This document shows, piece after piece, positions 53,924 through 64,000 of a stretch of 64,000 nt of DNA. The notes under the pieces were generated by a model. The model did no database searches, was not told the DNA's origin, and worked only from the letters and a program-made list of their open reading frames with translations. This stretch comes from Prorocentrum cordatum. Its lineage: Eukaryota; Sar; Dinophyceae; Prorocentrales; Prorocentraceae. The position numbers and the translations under genes were made by a program. Positions within the stretch are counted from its first letter, which is position 1, and the number at the start of each line of letters is the position of its first letter. The stretch covers positions 838,201-902,200 of the forward strand of contig CAUYUJ010014760.1 of NCBI GenBank assembly GCA_963575745.1. The letters run 5' to 3'.

Positions 53924-54065
53924 GCAGCTCGGGTCCACAACGAACCTGGGCTGACGGACGCCCTCCTCGTCCCTTCCATTCTTCACCAAGCCAATCGTCC
54001 CCCAGTCTCCTTGCAAGGTTTGCTTCGTGTCTACTTCCTCCCCAGCCTCTCTCTTCCATCATGTC

Positions 54066-54108
<43 letters not shown>

Positions 54109-54845
54109 CTCTCTCTGACTCAACTATCTCTCCCTATCCCTCTCTTTCTCTCTCTCTCTCATTCCCCCCCTCCCCCCTCCATCTTGAGGGGCGGAAGGGA
54201 GCAGGTCGGAGAGGGTGAGAGGACAGGACATACATTACATCCCTCGCGCAGGCTGGTCTCCCCCTCCACTCACCCATTAGGTTCAAATGAACACCTGCAG
54301 ATCCACTGTCGGCGCTCCTCGTCCGTCTTGATCTTGGCGTACTCTTCCGCCTGGGCTGCGCTGGAGGGATTTGCTCTCATTGTGTCCCTGGGATCGTTTT
54401 TACGCTGAATTACTTTCTGAGAGCACCTTCGTTTCGTTTTCAAGCTTTGTATTTCGAGGTGGCAGTGGGGATTACCATCGTTTCGTGATGTCGTTCTCGT
54501 TTGGCTTCTGATTGTTTAACATCTGGTAAAACTAACGCAGCCCCTGGCGAATCAAACAAGAGTGTTCGAAGCAAGGCACAGGCGCCTTGTCGCCTAAGTT
54601 GTACTTCGTAGCGGAAAAGAGGTCGGCCCTCATCTTCCTGGGAAATTTCTTGATGTCATCAGGCGATAGATCCTCCAGAGCCTTGCCAGCCTCCAGGATC
54701 TTCTTGCGGGCACAAAGCACAGCCTCCAGGGGGGGAGCATGGAGAGGACGAGAGAGGACGGGAGAGGAGAAGGTATCCCAGCCTTCGGGGTTTTCTCCTT
54801 GTCGCTCTCGGAAGCCGAAGCAGCTGCCTTCTTGCTCTTGGCCAT
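53924..54845 (-). CDS. Gene B copy 2, 5' exons only
   Basis: Exons match copy 1: 54845-54783, 54723-54586, 54350-54295, and the first 22 bases of exon 4 (from 53945) before the gap cuts it. Splice sites are unchanged (GC, GC, GT). One residue differs in exon 2: FSATKYNLG for FSAMKYNLG. The (CT)n tract in intron 3 is about 10 bp shorter than in copy 1. Confidence 0.7.
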
Positions 54846-55556
54846 GGCGAGGCCCCCCCTTCCTGCACGTACAGACGTTGCAAAACCGTTCTGGGCCCGA
54901 TCCAGCTGCATGGGGATCATTGTAATTATCTGCCCTGTCCTCCTCCTCCTTGTCCTCCTCCTCCTCCTCGTCCTCCTCCTCCTCCTCGATCCTTCTTCCT
55001 CCTCCCCCTGACCGCCGCAAACCTGGCAAGTCAAGGGCGGCGGGAGGTCCCGCGGGCGTTTCGGTGCAGGCTTCGACGGACACACGGGAGAAATGACAGA
55101 CACACGGGAGAAATGACAGAAAAAATTACAGAAAAAATGACAGAAAACCTTAGAAAACCTGTAAAAACACAGGTAAAACCATCAATCCTGAGATTTCTGT
55201 CATTTCAAAATGCCGGAAAAAATGCCGGAAACCCTTACGAAACCTGTGAAAAAACACTATAAACCTACTTTTTCTGTCATTTACATAAATGCCGGAAATC
55301 TTAAGCAAACCCTGTAAAAACACAGCTAAACTCAACTTTTCTGTCATTTTCATTTTTTCTGTCATTCCAGAAATGCCGGAAAAATCTACCCGACGAGGTC
55401 CGAAACTGGCCCGAACGGGCGCGCGAGACGGGCGAAACGGCCTCGAGTGGGCGCAAAAGGATTTTTGGAGGCAGGAGGGTGGGAGGAGCCATAGTTCCGA
55501 GGACAACGCAGCATAATCCACGTTGCGATCTGTACGCTGCTAGCTCTTAGGATACC

Positions 55557-58500
55557 TCACTTGTCGTCACTACCAGACCTGAACGCGGCGAAGGGCATCA
55601 TCGGGCGAATGTGGGACGGCCGCTCTGCGCTCGGACTGCTGCCAGTCGTCCTGCGGGCGAGTTTGCGACCGCGAAGCACTTCTCCGAAGTCCTGGGTCGG
55701 TTTCTTCTCTGGGGGATCGGAAGACTGATCAGGTATAGGCGTAGGCGAGAGAGGCAACGAGTAGGAGAGGGAAGAAGGTGATGAAGATGAGGCGGAGGTC
55801 TGGCTTGTGGGAGCTGTATTCGTATCCTGGTCAGGTGTAGTCCGCTTCGTCGGGCTGGGAGTAGGCGACTCAACCACACTTGGAGCACTCCTGGTTTCAA
55901 GCTGGTCAGGACCAACTTCGTTCCACACCGCCTGCGAGTCACACATCTGGGGGATGTTTCCTGTTCGCAAGTTCAGCCACGGGACCAGCCCAGCTCGAGG
56001 AGGAGGAGGGCGAGCAAGAGGGAGGAGGAGGTGGGCAGGAAGAGGACGAGGAGGAGGAGGATGAAGCGGGGGAGAAAGAGGGGGGGAGGGGGAGGGAGGA
56101 GGAGGATGAGGAGGAGGAGGAGGAGGAGATATCACATTCTGAACGGATGTCCTGAACCAGCCCCATTCTTCTCCGAAGCAGGCCCTGCATAAATCATGCT
56201 CTCCTCATTCCTTTTAGCTAGCTTACTCCTCCATATGCTTCTCTCCATTCACCTTGTGATCCTCATGGTTCCACATGGGGTTGCCCTGCCTGCTGCCACT
56301 GCTGTTCCGCCTCTTCCTTCCCCTCTTCATCCTCTTGTTCATCCTCCCCCTCCTTTGCCCCTAGGCCTCACTGAAAATAAAAACTCAAACAGTGAGCGCC
56401 TCCTCCCATGGCGGCACATCAGTAGCACCATCACCACCAACTGGCTCACCATCGCTTGGAATAACGACCCCCCCTACTGCAATGGCACCATCACCCTCAA
56501 CTGGCTCACCAACCTTTGGAAGAACGGCATGCAAATCAGTAGCACCATCACCGCCAACTGGCTCACCAGCGCTTGGAAGAACGGCACCTGATACTTTAGG
56601 CAAATCAGTAGCACCATCACCCTCAGCTGGCTCACCAGCGCTTGGAAGAACGGCATCCGATACTGGTGCCGAAGTTCCCCTTCCCGAACCCGATGCAGAC
56701 GGTGAAGGCACAACCTAACGTGGCGAGGGGCGGAGCCATAACCAATGGTCCTACCCACACTGTCAAAATCACCACTGTGGTTTCGATGAGCTTGGAACGG
56801 CCCATGGGGCCATGATCGAAACCGTGTTTATGATATCATATCTCGTGTGCACGGGGCCCAGGGTTAATTAAGAAAGGGGGTGCTTGGCATGTCCAAGCTT
56901 GGGGGTTGCAACGATGCCAGCGAGTGGACTAAACATAAACGGAGGTGGGGGATGGGGGAGACGCGCAGCGGCTGCGTAGTTTTCCAGGTGAGGCGTTTGC
57001 GCCCAAAGCGAGGGGAGGGGTGGTTCTCGGGTGAGGGCGCGGAGCGGGGACAGTGAGGTGGATCGCGCCGAGCAGGGGAGTTGGGCTCAAGGGATGACCA
57101 TTGCCAAGATCGACGTTGCGCATTCGCCGCTTGGCATGATGCCTCTCCCCCCACCACCGCACCTCTTCCACGCCCTGCCCCCCTCACGTTGCTTGCTCCT
57201 GCTGGCGCTGACCCTCTCTGAGTTTATCGAGGCGCTTCCCCCCGCAATGATGTGATCGGCCCCATCTTTGCCCCACGTCTCGAGAGGCACGTTCAGCGCA
57301 TGTATGATCATACATGCGCTGAACGTGCCTCTCCTGCAGCCTTGCGTCCTTTGCCTCCGTCTCTCGGCGCCAACTTCCCTTCCACCTGTCCCATTGGGCC
57401 TGGGCATCCCTCTCCCTGACGGCGGCCGAGGGCTCGCCTCCATCTTTGATCGGACGCCCAGGGATGCCCCATCTGCAGCATCTCCTGCTCCCTCCACGAT
57501 GTGCGGCTGCTCGTCCTCAGCTAGCTCTCCCTTTCAGCGGCGCCGTCCTCGATCCTCGATCCTCACGGCATCCGCATCTCCTTCCCCCCTTCTTCCCACC
57601 CCGACCTCCTCATCAGGCCTAACCCTTTGTCTCATTCAACCGATGAACTCCGCCATCCCACACCCCCTGCTTTCCCCCCAGCAACGTCCAACTGATAAAC
57701 TACCATATCCCTTGAACTTGCTGCTTCGGAACATGCGAACGCGATCCTGGAAGCTCGTCGGCGCGCCTGATCCGCTGGCCGTCATCTGGGCAATGTCGCT
57801 GGCGCTGGTCTCGCCTCGTGGTCGGGCTGTGGAGGGGCGCGAATGAAATGGGAGATCGGATGGGAGGGTTGCGATGGATGAGAGTGGGAGGGTGGGGGGA
57901 ACGAGTGATGGAAACATTCGGATGAACGCAGGAATCGCCTGACTCCGATATCACACCAGCAGCTAGTGGAATACGCTCTTCGGCCAGATGTTCGATATCT
58001 CTAGCAAAGTCCGTGAACAACTTTACCACCTTGAGACAAAACTGCAGATGGTGACCTTGTCTTCCAGATTGATCGGCGAGCGTGGAATTGGGGCCGAAAA
58101 GGAAGCAGATGGGAACGGGTCACAGAGAGCCTGAATTGGGTTTAAAGGGGCCTGGGTTCCAAGCGCACACGGGGGCCCATCCGCATTGTGGGGGACGGGT
58201 CGCGGGGGCCAGGAGGCTGGTAACTTAGACGGGGGAGTGGGCGGCGGTAGGAAGAGGAGGCGCACGAAGGGAGGGGGGCGGTGGGCGAGAGGAGGAGGCG
58301 GAGGAGGAGGAGGAGGATGATGATGACGCGAATGATGATGCGGATGCGTTGCTGCCCCAAGATAATATAAGCCGCGGACGTGCCGCGGAAGCGTCCGTCT
58401 GCTGGTGGTGCGCCACGCCTTCCACCGTAGCAGCCAGCAGTTCCACCCAAGGGGGAGTGCCGATGAACTTCCACGACTTGGATGGTGTAACGCGAGCGGC

Positions 58501-59868
58501 AGCAGCGCCGAGCGGCTCCATGTCCGCAACGCTCATGTATAGTCTCAGGTCTTTGAGGCATGTCTGAAGCGGTGGGAACTCGAAGAACTCGCTCGTGCAA
58601 GGGCCAACCAGGATAACCCAGGCGCCTCTCGCTAAAGCGAGGCGAATGAATTGGCACACGCTGACGTACTTAACCACCCAGCTGAACCCAGGCTCACTCG
58701 CGGAACGCCCGTGGTCATCGGGCGCCCGCGGCCATTCGCGAGGCAGGGCAATCCAGAGGATGCCCCCTTGTTTCAACCTGCTAATCACCGATTCTGCACG
58801 TTCTGAGCCCTCATGCGTCGATATGTCGTCCGACGCCCCTCTGGATTTATCCAGGCCGTCAGCTCTGTAACCGTGCTGCCGAAATGCACGGCACATGTTC
58901 CAAGAGTCAGCGAAGAGCTCGACCATGTCTAGGGCAGGCAATGGCCTGGGCTGCTTCGGCGCCATCGCAACCTCACACGGGCCCACCGCACTGTGGCGCC
59001 GAGGCAGCCCGCAATGAGAACTGCCAAAACGGCGATGCAGGAATGGGAGGAGGTGAGAGGAGGAGCGGGAGGATGACGGGAAGGAGGTTGATGTCGACGA
59101 CGGTGTTTGGGATGATGGCGACAGTGATATAAAATGATGACGGTGATGACAGTGTGATGGCGATGGTGATGGTGATCGTGTTTGTGTTGGTAAGTGCGAT
59201 TGTGATGAATAAACGGATGATGATGCGTTACGAGCCCTCTCACGGTGGGCGAGGTTCGCTTGTCGACGTCGCTAGCGCACCCAGGTGCCCAGCGATCGGG
59301 TTTCGTGTACACTGTTGCAGGCTCAGAAGTTGTCCCTCACGCGCTTGGCCATCAACCTGACCGCTCCCAGTGCCTCTCGGCCCATATCCTGGCGAGGAGG
59401 GGCCCACGCATCGGCCCCCTCAATCATCCATCCAAGAACTTGCATCCCCGACCCGTCGAGGTCTGATATTTTAAAGCCAGTTTTTTGGAGGGGGGGACGA
59501 TCGAGGGACCAGCGGCCACGTCGGGCCGATCAGCAAACGCATGCCATCAAACGCACGCCTCGATCTTCAAAACCAGCGCGAGATCTTCGAACCTCTACGC
59601 TTCATCTTGGAAGGCCCCATCCTCGCCTTCCTCGAGGCCCCATCCTCAAGGCCATCCTCGAGGCCCACATCCTCGCCTCCTCCTCCTCCTTCTCACCGCC
59701 CCCCTCATCATCCTGCCCATCGTGCTCGTCAACCCGCAGGGGGGGGGGAGTCGGAACCGATCGCGCCAGCAGTCCTTCACACGCGTGTTCTCAGGGATCT
59801 CGGCATGCTCCTCAAGGTAGCTCTTGATGGTCTCCATGGCTTGCTTGGGCGCGCGGGCGGCACGAGGG

Positions 59869-59899
<31 letters not shown>

Positions 59900-61297
59900 C
59901 TACTCTCTCTCTCTCTCTCTCTCCTCCCCGTACCCTTTGTTCTTTCCCTTCTCTCTCTCTCTCTATCTCTCTCTTCATCTTCCTTCTGCTCCCTCCTCCT
60001 CCTCCTCCTCTCCGCTCCTCCTCCTCCTCCTCCTACCCCTCCCTCCTACCCCCCCCCTCTCCCTCCTCCTCCTCCTCCTCCTCCTCCTCCTCCTCCTCCT
60101 CCTCCTCCTCCTCCTCCTTACTGCTGCTGCTGGTGCTGCTGCTACTGCTCCCCCTCCCTCCCCTCGAGGCAGAGAGGAGACGGCGACGACGACACGCTGG
60201 AGACGCCTTCCCCCACGACTGGGACGTTGGCATCGTCGAACGCCATATCCCACTTGAGAGCCGCAATCTCCGTCTCCACAGTATCCAACTGTTCCAACAT
60301 CTCTTGCGTGTCGCATTCTGGAACGTCAGTCTGGACGTGCGCCTGGCGACACAACAATGAACTACTACAAGCACGACGTTGGAGATCGTGGAGACAGGGC
60401 TTGCGGGCCCCAACTGATGCGTCGATAGTGGCGGTGGTAACGATAATGCAACGACGATGTCAACGATGACTCCGCTTAACTGCGATACAACACGTGTCAA
60501 ACTAAAAACAAAAACACAAGTCCTCAACGGTCTGATCCGTGCCCGCTTGGTCCGCACTAACCTGAACTATCTGCGCCTTGTCGTTCGACTCCGTCTGCAA
60601 GAATAGGCACAGCATCTGATCAGCACCGCCGTGCCCCGCCCTGACCACGAACGACGCAGTTTGGCACCCCTTCTTTTTCTCATCGGGCTTCTCTGCCGCC
60701 TTCTTCACTGCCTCCTCTGCGTCCTCCTCTGCCTTCTCCTCCCCCGACCCGTCGTCATCAGGTTTGAAGCTGTCGCTCTCAGCAGGGACGTCATCTGCCG
60801 CTGCTGGTTTCTTGGCTGCCTTGGCGGCTGGTTTCTTCGCGGGGGGGGCCTCGATATCATCCTCATCATCAGCAGCTGCAGGCCTCTTGACCAGGGCGGC
60901 CTTCCCCTTAGCTTTCCCTTTAGCTTTCCCTTTTGGTTTGCCCTTCGGCACAGCGATCGGCTTGGCTACCTCGATCGTGCCGTTCTCACTCAACATCTGA
61001 TTCAATATCTCGGTCTCCACTTCGTGAAGGTCATCGTGCACTGCGATGAGGAAGCCCCTCTCGGAAATCAAACCATCATACATAAGGAGGGGGGGGGGGC
61101 GCTACGTACAGCCGCTGCCGCTGACCGACGGATCGATCAGAAAGGGACGACGCCTTTTCCACACGCTGGCACGAATTTGCAAACCCAGGACTCGAGGCGA
61201 GCTCGTAAACTGAAGCGAGTGGACCTTGTTCAGCGGCCCGACTGTTCTGCACAAAGGGCAGCTCAACCCCTCCCCTAGCATTCATCATCATCACCAC

Positions 61298-61338
<41 letters not shown>

Positions 61339-63032
61339 ATCTCTCTCTATCTTTCACGTCTCATGCCTCTTATTTTTCCAGGTGTCCCACCTTGGCCCCT
61401 GCTTCAGCGTGCCCGTTGTGCTGTGACCGTCCGCGTATAGTGTAATGGGCTGGCGCGGTAGTCTTATAGCGCACGTGGGTTCCAAATGCGGAAGATGGGC
61501 CGAGCGCTGATTGGACGGCAGCGGACAGAGGCAGAACAGGGAAATGAGAGACGGAATTGACGAAGAGATGACACGCGAGGAGTCTGGAAAGTTGGGGGTT
61601 GGAATGGCAGAGGGACGGCAACGGAAGCGAACGTGAACGCGAAGGGTGCGGAACACATTTCTGACGACAAGGGGAACCGATGGAAGCGGTGAAGGTTTGC
61701 ACTTGGAAAGGCAGAGGGTGGAGACGCAACAAAAACGAGTATGAAACGTGAATAAAACTACACCCCAACAGTTCGAAATAAAACTCCGATCCTCTTTCCC
61801 ATCGAAGTAGCGTGCCACGACGTGCTTCGCGTCTGGGTCGGGCTCGTCGGATGCTTCGGGCCCACATGTGTCCTCGGCAGCGCTCGTCGGCCCCGTGCGG
61901 AAATTCACGAATGGGTTCTGAACGACCTGGGGTTTCGTCTTCTCCGCTGTGGCGCTGGCGGTATCGGGGCCCCTCTGCTCAGCGTGGCGGTGGATCAGCT
62001 CGAACGCGCGAATGTTATCATTTGGGGGGCGGCGCCCTGGGGCACGGGGCAATGAAGGGGGAGGCGGAGGAGGAGAAGCAAGACGAGTGGAAGGACTGCG
62101 TGAAGGAAGGAAGGACGGAAGATGAGAAGCAGGAGGAGGAGGAGGAGGAGGAAGAGGAGGAGGGGGCACACTCTCGTGAACATCCCACACCTCCTCACCG
62201 CTCCCACCCTGGTCGCTCTCCCCCCCTGGATCATCACGCGCCTTCTTCGCGCCCTCGCGGCGGCTGCTATCCAGTAAACTTGCGCCCCCTGGCTGCTCAC
62301 GCCGCACCCGCGATGCGCGATTATCTTGGCGACCACGGGGGATGTTTCATGGTCCGACTGCGCTTGCCTAGCACCCAGCAGCAAAAAAACAGCAAATGCG
62401 AACATCCTGGAACAGCTTCGCCATCCGTTCGGAGACCTTGGTCTCTGCACCGTCGTCCCTGGAGGCCTTGCGTTGCAATGCGCTAGAGTTGAAGCGCATG
62501 GGAAGGGAATACGAGAGAGAGAGAGAGACCGAGAGCGTGAGAGAGAGAGAGATAGAGAGAGAAGCAGGGACGCAGATGAAGGGAGAGAGACAGATAGAGA
62601 GAACTCGACAGAGACAGCAACAGGGGCATAGACAGAGACACGGTGACATCTGCATATATATGTATAGAGAGAGAGAGAGAGAGGGAGAGGGGAGAGAGAG
62701 AGAGAGAGAGTGAGAGAACGAGGCAGAGAAACACACAATGCGCTGTGCGTGCCTGGAGGGCGTCGTAGCGCAGCCGCACGTGGCTGCACATGACCCTGAA
62801 CCCGTAGGCGATCCGCTCCACGGCCTCGAGACATGTTATTTCACGCTACCGCTGACCCGCTGTTACCCACCTCGCAGATCGACCCCTCGGCTTGAACTGC
62901 TGTGGGCGTCAACGCCATCTCCACCATCACCACCACCCCCATCATCATCATTATCATCATCATCAGCATCATCATCATCGTCGTCATCGTCATCATCATC
63001 ATCATCCTCATCATCACCACTACCATCATCAC

Positions 63033-63074
<42 letters not shown>

Positions 63075-64000
63075 TGTCAACATCGCCACACTATGTTCAA
63101 ACTGCTTCTCGTCGTTGCCTTGCACCCTCACCCATGATCATTCATCCACCTCTCATCTTCCTCCTCATCTATCTTTCTTATCCCTCGTCTACCCTCTCGC
63201 AGGCCTCATTCTCCGAACACTTGAGGCTGTGAGAGAAGAAGTTGAGCTTCTGCTTGATGATGGGCTTCTCCTCATCGCTCAGGTTCGCGATGGCCTTGTG
63301 CGCTGCAATCTTGAAGTCCTCCTGCGGGTTCGTGGGGCGGGGTGGGTGGCGGCGCGGGCTGGGGAGGGAGTCGGGGCTCCTGGCAGAAATAGCCACCGCG
63401 TGGGTCGAGCTTGAACAGTTGCTCCAATGAGTCGAAGCACGACTCCATGTACGGCTGGCGAGGCGGGCCAACGGGGCGGGGGCAGCAATGAATCATCGGA
63501 GGTTGGGGGAACATGCGAACCCACTAGAACAATATCAACGATGGGGACAGCTGGACAGAAGACAGGACAACCGTGCCAGAACACCATCGGAGTAGTATGG
63601 TGAAGGGGAGGGGAACGCGGAGGAGAAGGAAGGAGGAGGAGGAAGATGGGGAGGAGGACGACGACGAGGAGGACGAGGGGCAGGACGAGGAGGAGGACAA
63701 GGAGGATGAGGAGGAGGAAGAGGAGGATGAAGAGGAGGAGGAAGAGGAGGAGGAGGAGGAGGGGGAACATAGAAGGAAGATAAATGCAACGTGGTAGCTC
63801 AAAAATGAGGTTCCTGATCATAACCACTCCTGAGCTTCATGTCGTTGCTCATGTAGGGCCCCTTATCGAGAACGAAGCTCAGGCTGGGCACAATACAGGG
63901 GGCCAACGCAGCTGGGGTATCGCCATCGTCGGCTGCCCAGCACTTGACCCGCCCCATCTAGATCTCTCCCGTGCACTTTGGGCCAGCAAGTCGGCTCCGA
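55557..64000 (-). CDS. Gene A copy 2, with an exon frameshift
   Basis: All coding blocks of gene A copy 1 are present in the same order, including the YDGLISERGF exon (61083-60523), the methyltransferase-like exon (about 58945-58367) and the stop at 55557. The exon at 60342-60207 has one extra C on the plus strand (136 bp), so it shifts frame relative to copy 1 unless the junction also moves. A 27-bp in-frame segment encoding DQLETRSAP is present near 55884-55910 and absent from copy 1. The 5' end runs out of the window. Confidence 0.55.
57282..57333. repeat. 52-bp perfect palindrome, copy 2
   Basis: It is identical to 38516-38567. Confidence 0.95.

Larger units (their letters stand above)
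53924..64000 (+). repeat. 10-kb direct duplication, copy 2
   Basis: This is the copy of 35169-45246. The offset is 18755 at the left and changes at each microsatellite; the net length difference is one base. It begins at the gap edge and continues beyond the window. Confidence 0.95.

Overview
The window looks like nuclear DNA of a dinoflagellate; I cannot fix the genus (Prorocentrum, Polarella or a Symbiodiniaceae-like lineage are all possible). Four things point there: a perfect relic of the 22-nt dinoflagellate spliced leader (17591-17612) just upstream of an intronless gene; introns with GC and GA donors as well as GT, and AG|G at both junctions; gene families I recall from dinoflagellate genomes; and GC-rich sequence crowded with microsatellites and short inverted-repeat elements. 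There are no bacterial operons, rRNA genes, confident tRNAs or CRISPR arrays.

Layout. 1-10 kb: a decayed LINE-type ORF with an endonuclease-like part (884-3190), a satellite-filled inverted-repeat element (3969-5585), several TIR elements, and a 1.5-kb palindromic structure whose arms are tandem arrays (8350-9890). 10-17 kb: one orphan ORF (10596-11177, minus) among long simple repeats and small TIR elements. 17-18.2 kb: the spliced-leader relic and a small secreted Cys-rich protein gene. 18-28 kb: repeats, including MITE family A with 8-bp target duplications and a second element nested inside one copy, plus the first exon of a second secreted-type protein (26419). 28-45 kb, minus strand: three multi-exon genes of dinoflagellate repeat-gene type: C (about 29.07-31.4 kb, transposase-like), B (31965-36100) and A (about 36.8-45.2 kb, carrying a methyltransferase-like module). 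Their introns hold most of the GGA/CTC/GA arrays. 45-53.8 kb: dispersed repeats, a 61-bp-arm hairpin, a 102-bp satellite and a decayed LINE C-terminal domain (52645-53270, minus).

At 53824-53923 there are exactly 100 N. From the base after the gap to the window end (53924-64000) the sequence repeats 35169-45246 in direct orientation with few substitutions, giving a second copy of gene A and the 5' end of gene B. The copies differ mainly in intronic repeat lengths, one in-frame 27-bp indel and one exon frameshift. This is either a recent segmental duplication or two haplotypes placed in one scaffold.

The genes do not form a pathway. A, B and C belong to repeated dinoflagellate families that may be mobile-element derived; only the two secreted-type genes and the orphan ORF look like possible single-copy genes. 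Family assignments rest on my memory of conserved motifs, not on a search.
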